Below are positions 12,098-21,916 of a DNA stretch of 64,000 nt, piece by piece. Positions within the stretch are counted from its first letter, which is position 1; the number at the start of each line of letters is the position of its first letter. The notes beneath the pieces are model-generated. The model ran no database searches. It was not told where the DNA came from and was given only the letters and a program-made list of their open reading frames with translations. Position numbers and translations under genes: made by a program. This stretch comes from Syncephalis plumigaleata (Eukaryota; Zoopagomycota; Zoopagomycetes; Zoopagales; Piptocephalidaceae), in NCBI GenBank assembly GCA_025201365.1, contig JAIXMF010000001.1:1178001-1242000 (forward strand), given 5' to 3'.

Positions 12098-13686
12098 ATG
12101 GGTAATCGAGTACCATCTGCTCGTCGTCCATCATTCTATGAGACCTCCTTCAAAGGTCGCCTCTCCCAGGGAGGTGCCACCATTCGGTCACCGTCGCGTA
12201 ACAGCGACTGCAGTGGTCGAGGGTCGTTTGGAGGCTCGCGCTCACCAACCCTAGAGCGTCGTAGTCCCGACTGGGTCAATGGACGTCCACCTATCGATTC
12301 ACCCGGTTGCTCCATGCCTATAGATGAAATGGACCGGTAAGTATTAGCATTAGATGTTATTACGTGAACACAAAGAGAGAGAGGGAGAGGAGAGAGGAAG
12401 GACGAATAAGCAATGCTCGATGACTGTCATGTATGTGTGCGCGTGTAGGTGCGAGCAAGGCAATGGGGGGAGAGAGGAGAGAAAGAGGGTTAGACGCGCG
12501 CATATTATGCAAACCGATGCATGTAGTATACACCTAGTTTACGCGCATGATGGAGGTCGCGCGGTCATTTATTTTTTCCATTTTCCTCTACTATTACTAC
12601 TACGTGCCGATATTACAATACTAACATAACTGTGATTTTCTATGCATATTCTCTTTTCTTATAGCTTGCAGCAACAACACTATTTGTTTCTACTTCAATT
12701 CGGGTCCAATCATTTCGCTCCAGTGGAAAATCCATCAGCCGCACTTGATGTTGGCTGTGGCACTGGCATATGGATGATGGTAAGCGCTTGGCGCATAAGA
12801 ACACGCACACATGCACACATTCTCTCTCTCTCTCTCCGCTCTCCGCCTCTCTATACGACAGCTAACTTCTTACCTTCTCTGATGCAGGAGATGGCCACGC
12901 AATTCCCAGACTGCGAATTCACCGGCATTGACCAAGTGAGCGCTCAGCCTGACGATGTACTTCCACCTAATTGTCGCTTCGTGCCATGTGACCAATTAGC
13001 GGGTATGTAGTCAACATGATATCTACTATTGAATTTATCTTTATTAATTATGATTATTATGCTTGTATATAGGTTATCTACCCTTCACGGATTCCTGCTT
13101 CGATTACGTACATCAACGTATGCTGGTGGGCAGTGTACCCACCGATAAGTGGGGTTCAGTTTGTGACGACATCTACCGTGTTACTCGTCCTCGCGGTTGG
13201 TTTGAAATTGTCGACACCGACGGACTCATTCATGGTCGTTGCGCCTATCGTCCCGATGACATTGACATGAACGGCCTTGGTCTGTGCGTTGATTCATGCA
13301 GCGAGGAGACTGATGCCGGGGAATACGCAGCCACTCTGGGGCCAGCAGCGGAACGCATCAACCGTTGGTTACTGGCAGCCATGGAGCGGCGGGACGTGCA
13401 TCCCGAGGAAGTGTTCGAGCTTGAACCTTTGCTGCACGACAGCGGGTTCTCGCAGATTGAATCACGTCGCATGCTCATTCCAATGGGTGCGTGGGGCAAG
13501 CAAGCGGGTCAAATGTGCTTGGAGTCGCTACGTGGACTTGTCTACGGCCTGAAGCAATTCCTTATCGATGAAGAAATCACCGACGAGCTTACCTTCAAAG
13601 AAACGCTAAACGACTGGCAATTGGAGGCTGATCGTGGTCGCTACCACATTGAAGTCGTCATCTACTGGGGACAGCGTCTATCCTAG
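12098..13686 (+). CDS. Class I SAM-dependent methyltransferase
   Basis: Predicted cytosolic S-adenosylmethionine-dependent methyltransferase with unknown acceptor. There are four exons: 12098-12336, 12665-12779, 12898 is not the acceptor (the GATGCAG acceptor puts exon three at 12888-13002), and 13073-13686. They give 360 residues with consistent phases. The first about 80 residues are basic, Ser/Arg-rich and probably disordered. The Rossmann core starts with a helix (LQQQHYLFLLQF), then SAM-binding motif I DVGCGTGIW, an acidic motif II segment (FTGIDQ), a LPFTDSCFDYVHQRM post-I/motif IV region, and WFEIVDTDG in the motif V/VI position. The arrangement resembles the many fungal methyltransferases related to the UmtA/LaeA superfamily, but it has no LaeA-specific signature that I can name. 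Intron 1 contains purine-rich repeats and intron 2 a CT run. Confidence 0.88.
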
Positions 13687-14857
13687 ATTTGTACGCTGTA
13701 TTCATGGTAGCTTATTTTATCCAGTCTACTACTGCTACTGCTACTATTGTACAATTCTTCTTTCATTTCTTCTATTGATCGCTAGTTGATCGTATAATGG
13801 CACATCATACCGTGCTCCTTCCCTTCATTCCATTCTCCCTCTTCCCTTCCCCTTCCTTTTCTTCATCCTTTACAATGCATGCATTTTTGCATGAGACCCC
13901 AATGTTGTCTCTTACGCGATTTGCACTTGTATATTTCCTCATCTAAAATTCACTTGCTTTTTCTTGTTTATAGATTTCATGACACAATCTGTTTTATTTT
14001 CTTTAGCTATATCCTCTTTTATTCATGTACTTTTTTGCTATATGCCCAATTATTATCTATTCACATCTATCATTAGGCCTTATTTTTAACAAACATTTTT
14101 GCTGATATTCTTATCACCTATTTATCTATTAACTTGTAACATCTTACATCAAAATACATTAAAACACACGAGCAAGTATATATAATGCTATATATTCTAT
14201 ATTCATCAATATTTAAACTCTTTTCTCTTCCAGTGTAAATGATTATGCATTGTTTGTGTTGTTTCAGCGTAGGATGCGTCGCCATATCAACTGACTAATT
14301 GGTACGCCGTTGTGATTTATATTTCCATTAACCCATGGTTATATGAACGTGTAAAAAGAGACAGTTTGTAAGTAGGGAACACGTGAATATCACTGTTGTG
14401 ACAGTGTCAACGATCTTCCTCTCTCTCTCTCCTCTCTATCATGATGCATAACCGATAAAGATGACACTCTTGTAGGATATGATTTACATTGTGCACCACC
14501 ATATATCGATATCTACCAAGACAACAACAGCAATAAAGGCATAACCAGTGTTGTATGCTATTTGTCTGATACCATGTACACGTACAAATGTAATATAAAT
14601 GAGTTCGGCAAAGCAGAACCGATGTGAGTAATTGACAAGTCTAATACTGAGTTTGGAAATCAATAATCGCTCGTATAATTAACAAAGTAGCGATAGCAAC
14701 TCAGCGTCATCATCGATCATTCCTTGATGACTTTTCGCTTATTTCCGTTCAGTCCTTTCTCTTCCTCTTTCTCATTTATCGTTGCTTCTATTTCAACTTT
14801 TTTCTTCTTCTCTTACCATTATATACACGTATAGTCATAGCTGCTCTATCCGCTACC
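13687..14857. other. Spacer between methyltransferase and second elongase
   Basis: Pyrimidine-rich 3' flank (CTTCCC-type tracts near 13801-13870), AT-rich middle, then a CT run near 14419-14436 and a polypyrimidine tract (about 14750-14815) shortly before the elongase start codon. No gene, RNA gene or repeat family was recognised. Confidence 0.4.
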
Positions 14858-15924
14858 ATGTCTGGCACGCCTAGTCCTGAAGTCGTTGTCACGACTGTCG
14901 AGCCAATATTCTCGTTGTCGTTGGATCGTCCCTTCGGATTCCACCTTGACGCGGCTTTCTCCTGGTTCTACGAGTTGTTCTTTGGCGAGCATCCCGACAA
15001 ATTCCACTTCCAAGCCGGTGTCACCCCGCTCTCCACGCTTAACGAGGTGGTGTTTACGTGTGTACTTTATCTTGCCATAATCTTTGGCGGACAAGCTCTT
15101 ATGAAGAATCGTGCTCCTATCTCGTTCCCGTTTCTTTCCAAGGTGCACAATTTGATTTTGAGTGCTGGTAGCGGTATCCTATTGCTTTTGTTTATCGAGC
15201 AATTATTGGGCGCGACATGGCAGCATGGTTGGTTCTGGGCGTTCTGCTCACAAAATGCCTGGACCACTCGTCTCGAGCTACTTTACTATATTAACTATTT
15301 ATTCAAATATTACGAGCTCATTGATACGATCTTCCTGGTGCTGAAGAAGAAACCACTCGGTAGGTGTATAGCTAGTACTACACTTTACACTTTACTAATA
15401 TGATGATATGTATGTATCTATATAGAATTCCTGCACTACTATCATCACAGTCTACGATGGTTCTTTGCTATACGCAGCTGCTAGGCAAAACATCCGTGGT
15501 AAGTGCTAGTCATTCAATGCTTGTTCTCGATAGCTCTACCTTCTGTATTCTAACGATACGTGATACACGCTAGTCATGGGTACCGATCACACTTAATCTT
15601 ACGGTGCACGTACTCATGTACTACTACTACTTCCTTGCATCGTGCGGTGTTCGTGTCTGGTGGAAGAAGTACCTGACAACCATGCAAATCGCGCAATTCG
15701 TCATTGATCTGGTTGTCATCTACTTTTGCACTTACACCTACTTTGCCGCTACTTACTGGCCATATCTGCCTAATATGGGCTCATGTGCCGGTACCGAGAC
15801 TGCGGCACTATGGGGAACACTGCTCATATCGTCCTACCTGGTATTGTTCGTCAAGTTCTATCGCGACACGTATATCAGACAGAAGCGTGGTCGTGCCGAT
15901 ACCAAGGCAAAGAAGTCGCAGTAA
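14858..15924 (+). CDS. ELO-family fatty acid elongase, intron-containing paralogue
   Basis: ER-membrane 3-ketoacyl-CoA synthase of the ELO family. Exons are 14858-15359, 15426-15498 and 15574-15924. They total 308 residues if one base missing near 15452 is restored. The slip falls right after the histidine box: LHYYHHSL is followed in the next frame by TMVLCYTQLLG, as in other elongases. Also visible are HPDKFHFQAGVTPLSTLNE, the LLYYINYLFKYYEL stretch, VRVWWKKYLTTMQI and a basic Lys-rich tail. It is about as long as the intronless paralogue on the other side of the methyltransferase gene. Intron 1 interrupts the KKKPL-E-FLHYY box. A candidate polyadenylation signal AATAAA lies at 15973-15978. 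Confidence 0.92.
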
Positions 15925-16153
15925 TAACGTATTGATTCGACATTCTATATTACGACCTACTTGTAGGAATTAAATAAAAACACTTGAACAATCGTTTCTC
16001 TTTTCTTTACTTTTATTCATTTGCTTGTTTGTTTGTTTGTTTGTTTGTCATAGTCTACTTTATTGAATTATAGAATATGCACTACTAGTTAATAATAATA
16101 ATACATTATCAATGCTGAAAATATAGCAATAGTAATAATAATGATAATAAGCG
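15925..16153. other. Short convergent 3' spacer
   Basis: AT-rich intergenic DNA between the convergent elongase and permease genes. It has AATAAA at 15973-15978 and a GTTT tandem repeat (about 16022-16047). Both transcripts must end in about 230 bp, so overlapping 3' UTRs are likely. Confidence 0.4.
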
Positions 16154-18080
16154 TTAAATGTTGATAAGCATATTGAAAAATGGAACGAATGCCAACCAGC
16201 CAGCAACAATGCAGAACATGATAGCCAGTGGCGTCCATACACGGAAAGGTCTGGGTGCATCGGGATAGAGTACGCGTAATCGTAATAGTCCAACGATCGT
16301 AACGAAATAGCACATCCAGATCAAACACATTAGAATGTCGATAAGTCGTGCGAATTCACCCACAAGAGCCCAGAATGCAGTGATGAAGCCAACGAAGAAC
16401 AAGGCACGAACAGGAGTACCACGTTTACTGTGGAGTTGTGCTAATGCCCTAGGAAATACAACATGATCACCCGCACTAGCCACTAATGAAAGGTAAACAA
16501 TGCGTAATATAGCATGGCAACGATAACGTTAGCTTGTGTATTACTGCTAGCAATAAAAGGAAGAAAAGAATCAACGCACCAGTTACTCGACTGCCTACTA
16601 TAGTGCCACCGTTAACAGCGCCGAATGCCGACATGGTTACCATGATGGCCATGAACACTTTGCCAAGTGGTCCCATTGTTGTCATGCCAAACTCCTGTAA
16701 TGGATATTAGTAAAAATAAATTAATGTCTATCAATGTCACCACATACCATTGCTATGGTGTTTGACTCTCGAATTAGATCAAGTGGTAGTACGGCAAAAT
16801 AGGCGATATTAGTTAGTACGTAGCATGATATAACGATAATAAGCGAGATGGTAATGGCCAATGGTAGATTACGACGAGGATTCTTTAGTTCACCCGCAGC
16901 GTAATTCAAATTATTCCATCCCGTAAACTAATGCGATAATAGAGAGAAAAGTCGGCATTAGCAAGTGTAGTGTGTGTAGCATCATCTCCACAGCTAAACT
17001 GCTACTCACCGAGAATAGAGCGAAATAAATGGCCGTACCATACTGGGCAGGATTACTACTGGTGCCCTCGAATGGATGACGGAAATTGTCGATATTGCCG
17101 GTGGCAAGCCAGTAAGTGCCGATTAGGACAATCAAACAAATGGCGCCTAGCTTTGCAGTAGTGAAAATGTTCTGCACAACGTTGCCACTACCTCGTTGCA
17201 GACAGTTGACAAGGACGACAAGCATGATAGCGCATGCTGCGATTAGTTTCACCGTCAAATCAGTGGTGGTTAATGGTTCCGCCGATGCCGTACTACTGAA
17301 TCCGAGCACTAGATTACACGCGTAGAGGGAGAACACTTGAGCGATTGCTGCGATAGCAATGGAATTACAGAATACGACCATTAACCATGAATAGACGAAT
17401 CCTGCACGTGGACCGAAAGCCTGCAGCCAGTATTGGTATTCTCCTCCAGAGGCAGGAATCATTGTACCAAGCTCTATGGTAAACTAGTTAGTACATTATT
17501 AACAAGCCTAGGCCATTCATTCATTCATTCATTCATTTTTACTTGCCTGCATAACAATAAGCTCCTGCCATAGAAATCAGTCCGGCGACCAGCCATACAA
17601 CAAGTGACATGCCCAATGAGCCAGTCTCGACCAACTAGCATAGTGAGGTGTTGAGTAATCAATTTTAAATTATCTATTATACACTATTACTACTACTACC
17701 AGTAGTAGTAATAGTAGTGTTGTACATACCACAGGGCCAGGTGAGGCAAAAATGCCCGATCCGATAATCTGCCCTACAATCTATCAAGAAGGAATAAAGT
17801 AAAATAACAAATGATTAGAAATCAATTATTGCAACAAGAATGATTGATGACGAGTATCGTGCAAGATATAGTCACTTACCAAGGTGACAGCGCTATATAG
17901 ACCCATATGTCGTTCATTGCCGGCTACATCGGTGGCATGTTGACCCAATTCCAATAATGGTTTCGATATCTCTTCGTAGTTGCTATCATTGTTGTGGTTG
18001 TTGTTGTTGTTGCTTCTACTGTTGCTACTGTTGCAGGGTATTGCGCCATAAGAACGCACATTGAGTAAGGATTCTACCAT
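16154..18080 (-). CDS. Amino acid permease of the APC superfamily (LAT-like)
   Basis: Integral membrane amino acid transporter. Seven exons on the minus strand: 18080-17880, 17780-17730, 17634-17547, 17473-17010, 16927-16748, 16694-16580, 16482-16154, giving 475 residues with consistent phases. The N-terminus is hydrophilic and Asn-rich (residues 1-60). TM1 carries the substrate-binding signature IIGSGIFASPG. This is followed by AGAYCYAELGTMIPASGGEYQ, the TM3 region characteristic of LAT and MUP-type exchangers, then FTGWNNLNYAAGELKNP (TM6 region) and repeated hydrophobic spans to the end. Exon 3 appears to end at a GC donor (GCAAGT, 17546-17541), making a GC-AG intron. All other donors are GT. 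Substrate specificity is unknown. Annotation assumes the first Met at 18080. Confidence 0.9.
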
Positions 18081-18463
18081 TAGATAGATGGTAATAACAG
18101 TGGAGCAACTGTGTCGCAGTGTTGTTTATTGCTTTATGACGGATAGTCACCTGGAACCACGTAGAACACCGTGTTATGATTGGTGTAGACGAGGAATTCC
18201 AACAAGATGAGTAAAACCAAACTGAATTCCAAATAAAGAGCAGTGACAATAGTAATAACAACAAGTGATGGAGTAGAGTAGAGTGGAGTAGAGCGTGGCA
18301 CCAGTTGCGAGGTTGACTATATACTTTGATATAGTATATAGGAATATTGATGGTTATGCCACAGAGATCGAATTAAAGGCAAGATGTAATAAAGACCTGC
18401 AATCACGCCTTGAAGCCTGAAAATGGCGTGGCAATAAATAGGGGAAACACAGTCCGCACGATA
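18081..18463. other. Permease 5' flank
   Basis: AT-rich promoter-proximal DNA with a GAGTA/GAGTG repeat near 18268-18294 and a partial palindrome around 18318-18342 (ACTTTGATATAGTATATAGG). It is bounded on the right by the 584-bp transposon copy. No gene seen. Confidence 0.35.
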
Positions 18464-18683
18464 CAGGCTTTTTCCATCCAATTTGCGCATTTATCCTTTA
18501 ACATTTGCAGTTTATTAATAAATAGATTAACACAATTGTTAACATCATTATCACCGTAGAAATGCCAATTAACACAGCATGATAATAATAATAATTCAGT
18601 ATTAGTAATGAATCCTTTATTGATAGCGATAACTATCATCATCAATTCTATAAGGTAGACGATACAAGTGTACTAGTATAGTT

Positions 18684-18902
18684 GGATATTGCCATGTCAT
18701 GTACTTACAAGTAGCTATTGATTATCGTGTATGGAATCGGGATATGGCAGCATGTCTAAATTTTATTCAGATTATTCGCAGTGTTCGTAATGGAAACGGT
18801 GTTCCAGCACAATTCCAACGAAGTACCATTCCTTCTAAACGTTCAAGCAATGAAGAACAGGATCAAGAGGGAACCAAACAACAAAAAACAATTCATCCGT
18901 GA
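18684..18902 (+). pseudogene. C-terminal fragment of a Fanzor (TnpB-like) nuclease
   Basis: An open frame of about 72 codons ending in TGA at 18900-18902; the first Met is at 18699. It contains RVWNRDMAACLNF followed by a helix and VPAQFQR. This pattern (W-N-R-D-x-A-A/x-L-N, then I, a basic helix, G-x-x-P-x-x-F-x-R) is what I recall for the RuvC-III end of fungal Fanzor1 proteins, related to the NRDxNAAxN motif of bacterial TnpB. The Asp at 18741-18743 would be the third RuvC catalytic acid. The zinc-ribbon cysteines normally just upstream are mostly absent, and the frame is closed by a stop further upstream, so RuvC-I, RuvC-II and the guide-binding lobe are missing. The tail after FQR is hydrophilic and Lys/Glu/Gln-rich. 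Identification rests on motif recognition only. Confidence 0.55.
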
Positions 18903-19047
18903 TGGTTATCGCTATCACCCCAGTCCCTCCCCCAAGGGAAGGAGGGCTGGGAAACAGAATACGGGGGTACTTGTACTTGTAAGTGTTAATTATTATTTAT
19001 TCGTAAAGACAAAAAGCTAACTGCGCAAATTGGATGGAAAAAGCCTG
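18903..19047 (+). ncRNA. Candidate fRNA (omegaRNA-like) scaffold region of the Fanzor element
   Basis: Between the ORF stop and the right end of the element lies a strong GC hairpin at 18919-18951. CCCAG (18919-18923) pairs with CTGGG (18947-18951) and CCCTCC (18925-18930) with GGAGGG (18941-18946), with one bulged T and a short loop. Next comes an AT-rich stretch and the conserved right end. Known Fanzor guide RNAs span the 3' flank of the gene to the transposon end, with the guide taken from adjacent host DNA. Position and structure fit that model. Transcription is not shown by sequence. Confidence 0.3.
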
Positions 19048-19655
19048 TAGATCACTGCCAGATTGTTACAATAGCTCCATTGAGATACCTATATCTCATG
19101 ATAAGTCACGACACTTGTAAATATGTCAGCAGTTCCTACCTGACCAGATCACGACAACATCAGTTGATCTCGGCTATGACGACAACGTTCACCGTCAGTC
19201 TGTAAATCTATTAATATTACGAATCAGCCGAACAGTCATAAGAGAATCTTGTGATTCTATATTGCTATTACTATTATATTTCTACTTATCTAATTATTAT
19301 TATAAATACTTCACCATTATCTTGTAAATAAAGAAGTAACTAATTAACTATCAATTTCTCTCTCTGTGTCTACTTGTGTTTAAAAGTGTTTATTTAAATT
19401 GTCTTACTTTCTCTCTATCGTTAACTACAACGTTAACAAGATTAATCACGATCCACGTAGATTAAATTACGCCATCTAATTCACGCGTAACAGACAATAA
19501 TAATAATAATCGTTATTGTTGTTGTTTGTTAAACTGTACACGCTTTATTTTGTAATAATAGTGACACGACACAATATACAATGTTGTTACTTTGAGTAGT
19601 AACTTCAAATCACTTACAACCAAATATACATGCTTATAATTGTTACTAGACATTG
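19048..19655. other. Spacer between transposon copy B and the Sec14-like gene
   Basis: AT-rich DNA with AATAAT repeats near 19496-19511. It is the 3' flank of the Sec14-like gene (minus strand). The first bases after 19049 would have been the host DNA next to the element's right end. No gene found. Confidence 0.35.
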
Positions 19656-20969
19656 TTAGTTATTGACTCGTTCAACAGTAGCGGGATCAACATCAATCGG
19701 TAGTTCGGGCGTGTAATGAACACTTGCTTCTAGTAGGCGCTCCCAGTAAACGGAATGATCATGAGTAAACGGGAATTGACCGCCAACAGATCGATGTAGC
19801 AATTCCGGTGGCACCACTTCCCAAATAGCCGACTTTATCTCTTGACTGTAGTCGTCACTGCTTTTATCGCCTTCTTCACGATGTTCAGCGGTAGAATCAT
19901 CAGTATGGCCACCACCACCACCACTACTACTACTACTACTATGTTGATGATGATGTTTTCTACCAGAGAATCCTAATGGCATACTCATACGCTTCCAAGC
20001 ACTACTACTACTACTACTGCTAGATTTCTCGCTATCCTCCTGCTTATTACTATTGCCATCATTTGTATTATTATTATCCACGACAGATGTTTTACGTTTA
20101 TGACGCGATAACTCTACTACGCGCATCTTTTCTTTGGTTACCGGATCAATCATGGCCGATATCAGTTTGAATATTTGATTGTAATACCACGGTGTTCCCA
20201 CTAGAATGGCCATGTGTAATCGCTCGGGATAGTGCTGATCGAGCGTATGTACAATTGATTTCGTCACCCATGGAGCTGGCGAGTTGAACACGGATGAACC
20301 GCCGAAATCCACGATAAACGTTAGCTTCTCGACACCCGGTGGCATCAAGGCAATGGCACGCTCCAGGAAGAAGATCATCGTGTCGACTTGACGCTGACTC
20401 GACTTTGTACTTTCTAGACGCGGTGTGATGTAGAGCACGGGACCGCCGCAATAATCGAAGCCATCGATGACTAGTTTCCCGTTCATCGCTTCCGGCTCGA
20501 CGTAGGCAGGATCCATGACGTGTGGACGACGTTCGTGACGCCATTTCAACGTGTTACCAATTCGTTCCACGGCCATATCCGCGTCCCAACGACATGCGCG
20601 CAAGTAACGAATGGCACAGCGTTCCGTGCAGAATGCTACATCTTCCTCGTGCATCGGATCACCCATAGGTGCACAGATATTCGGTAGACGCTCTTGCACC
20701 TTGGCCACTGTCGTCTTTTCATCATCACTAAGCGACTGATGCGTGGTGTTGATTCTTAGCCACGATGGTGGCACGAGTATCGGTTCAGTGATGTGTCTAT
20801 TCTTGCGCGCCGTTAATGGCGTGTATCCTTCTGGATGACGCGCTAATGCTTCAGACTCTTCCGCGCTTAATGGTGGAAGGGGATGAATCCAGCTTGCATC
20901 TCCCGTGTCATTGCTAGATGTAAGCATATTGTCATTATTGCTATTGTCTTGATACGATTGCTCTGCCAT
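19656..20969 (-). CDS. Sec14-like CRAL-TRIO lipid-transfer protein
   Basis: Predicted phosphatidylinositol/phospholipid-transfer protein acting in the cytosol or at ER and Golgi membranes. It is a single-exon ORF of 437 residues from the Met at 20969. An upstream in-frame Met at 21020 would add 17 hydrophobic residues, which is unusual for this family, so I prefer the inner start. The CRAL-TRIO_N helix region includes RYLRACRWDADMAVERI. The lipid-binding lobe includes VDTMIFFLERA, LTFIVDFGGSS, YPERLHMAILVGTPWYY and FKLISAMIDPVTKEKM. The gate-helix and TKEKM-like ending are typical of Sec14 relatives such as Pdr16 or YKL091C. A low-complexity Asn/Ser/Gly/His insert (roughly residues 300-365) separates the lobe from a conserved C-terminal segment. 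Confidence 0.9.
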   Translation of the reverse strand: MAEQSYQDNSNNDNMLTSSNDTGDASWIHPLPPLSAEESEALARHPEGYTPLTARKNRHITEPILVPPSWLRINTTHQSLSDDEKTTVAKVQERLPNICAPMGDPMHEEDVAFCTERCAIRYLRACRWDADMAVERIGNTLKWRHERRPHVMDPAYVEPEAMNGKLVIDGFDYCGGPVLYITPRLESTKSSQRQVDTMIFFLERAIALMPPGVEKLTFIVDFGGSSVFNSPAPWVTKSIVHTLDQHYPERLHMAILVGTPWYYNQIFKLISAMIDPVTKEKMRVVELSRHKRKTSVVDNNNTNDGNSNKQEDSEKSSSSSSSSAWKRMSMPLGFSGRKHHHQHSSSSSSGGGGGHTDDSTAEHREEGDKSSDDYSQEIKSAIWEVVPPELLHRSVGGQFPFTHDHSVYWERLLEASVHYTPELPIDVDPATVERVNN

Positions 20970-21020
20970 GAATAACAATGAATTCTTTTGTAATGAGATG
21001 GCAAGGAGAAAGTAGTACAA

Positions 21021-21646
21021 GTAGAGTGCTAATGCAAGAAGATACTAAAAATCAATTGGTTTCATGAGTTTAGTGGATGTAGATTACTAATGAAACCTCA
21101 GAATTTGTTTTTGCAAGTTTAACGTGAAACCAAAGTGAAGCAAGTCACACAATGGAAATCTACGCATTCTTAGTATTATTATTAATGATTTGTCATGGAT
21201 GTCCTGTATGTAATATGCATACTGTGCCATTTGTGTTATGATTTCTAACAGTATAAAGTAAACAATGACAATTACTCAAAATACGAATAAACATAGTTTT
21301 AATAGCACGAATGAGACGACGCTAATCCGACAAATGCTCCATATAGTCGAATCAACCATGCAAAACATAAGGAAAAGATGAGAGTTAAGAGTGAGTAAGA
21401 GTAAGTGCGAGTGAAAGACGGCAATCAATATCGAAAGTAAGAGTGTGAATTGATCAATAAGCGAGCGAGCAAGCAAGCAAAAGAGCAAATAGTATGCGCA
21501 TCTAGGCGACAAAGAGCAGCGCAAGTGCTATTAAAAAAGGACTAGTACACTGTGATTGATCAATCATCTCATATTCAATCAAAACAGCAATAGTATAAGA
21601 GAAGAAGTGAAAGTGGAAGAAGCGTCCGAACTTGAGTTTAAACGTA
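21021..21646. other. Spacer between HMG-box and Sec14-like genes
   Basis: Intergenic DNA serving as 5' flank of the Sec14-like gene and 3' flank of the HMG-box gene. It contains GAGT/GAGC-type purine repeats at about 21370-21485. No gene recognised. Confidence 0.35.
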
Positions 21647-21916
21647 TTATTTCTTGTAGTTCTTCATCTCACGAGCATAACGCTCCTTGTCCAGTGCAGC
21701 CTTGTCGTTGAATGGCTTTTTGCTATCATCGTCCATCGACTTCCATGTCTCACCGAGCTTCTTGCCAATTTCACCAAAGCTAAGACCGGGATTCTCCTCC
21801 TTTATTGTTTCGCGGTGTTCATTGGCGAAGAACATGTAGGCGGACAAAGCGCGCTTTGGCTTATTTGGGTCCTTTGCCTTCTTGACACGGCGTGTTGATC
21901 CGGCTTCCTTTGGCAT
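21647..21916 (-). CDS. NHP6: Nhp6-like HMG-box protein
   Basis: Small non-sequence-specific DNA-bending chromatin protein of 89 residues, matching the usual length of fungal Nhp6 (about 90-100). A basic N-terminal tail ([14 protein letters not shown]) leads into one HMG box with the invariant [30 protein letters not shown], and [14 protein letters not shown]. Nhp6 assists FACT and SWI/SNF-type remodelling, so it is functionally related to the ATPase gene at the left end of the window, though not linked to it. The start codon is directly preceded by AG, which could be a splice acceptor. Donor-like GTAAGT sequences on the minus strand near 22707 and 22816 make a long 5' UTR intron possible. Confidence 0.93.
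   Translation of the reverse strand: MPKEAGSTRRVKKAKDPNKPKRALSAYMFFANEHRETIKEENPGLSFGEIGKKLGETWKSMDDDSKKPFNDKAALDKERYAREMKNYKK

Larger units (their letters stand above)
18464..19047 (+). mobile_element. TIR transposon copy B carrying a Fanzor C-terminal remnant
   Basis: A 584-bp element with perfect 26-bp terminal inverted repeats (18464-18489 and 19022-19047, starting CAGGCTTTTTCCATCC). It is flanked by TA on each side (18462-18463, 19048-19049), which indicates Tc1/mariner-type integration. The first about 95 bp and last about 69 bp match MITE copies A and C. Unlike them, the middle holds a partial ORF resembling the end of a Fanzor nuclease (18684-18902) and a very GC-rich hairpin (18919-18951). 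It contains no transposase. I interpret it as an internally deleted derivative of a larger Fanzor-bearing transposon, mobilised in trans. The perfect TIRs suggest a fairly young insertion. Confidence 0.8.

Noticed and set aside
18781-19020. 79-codon ORF overlapping the Fanzor remnant in another frame
   Set aside because: It runs through the GC hairpin and into the TIR. It is a shadow frame without family motifs.
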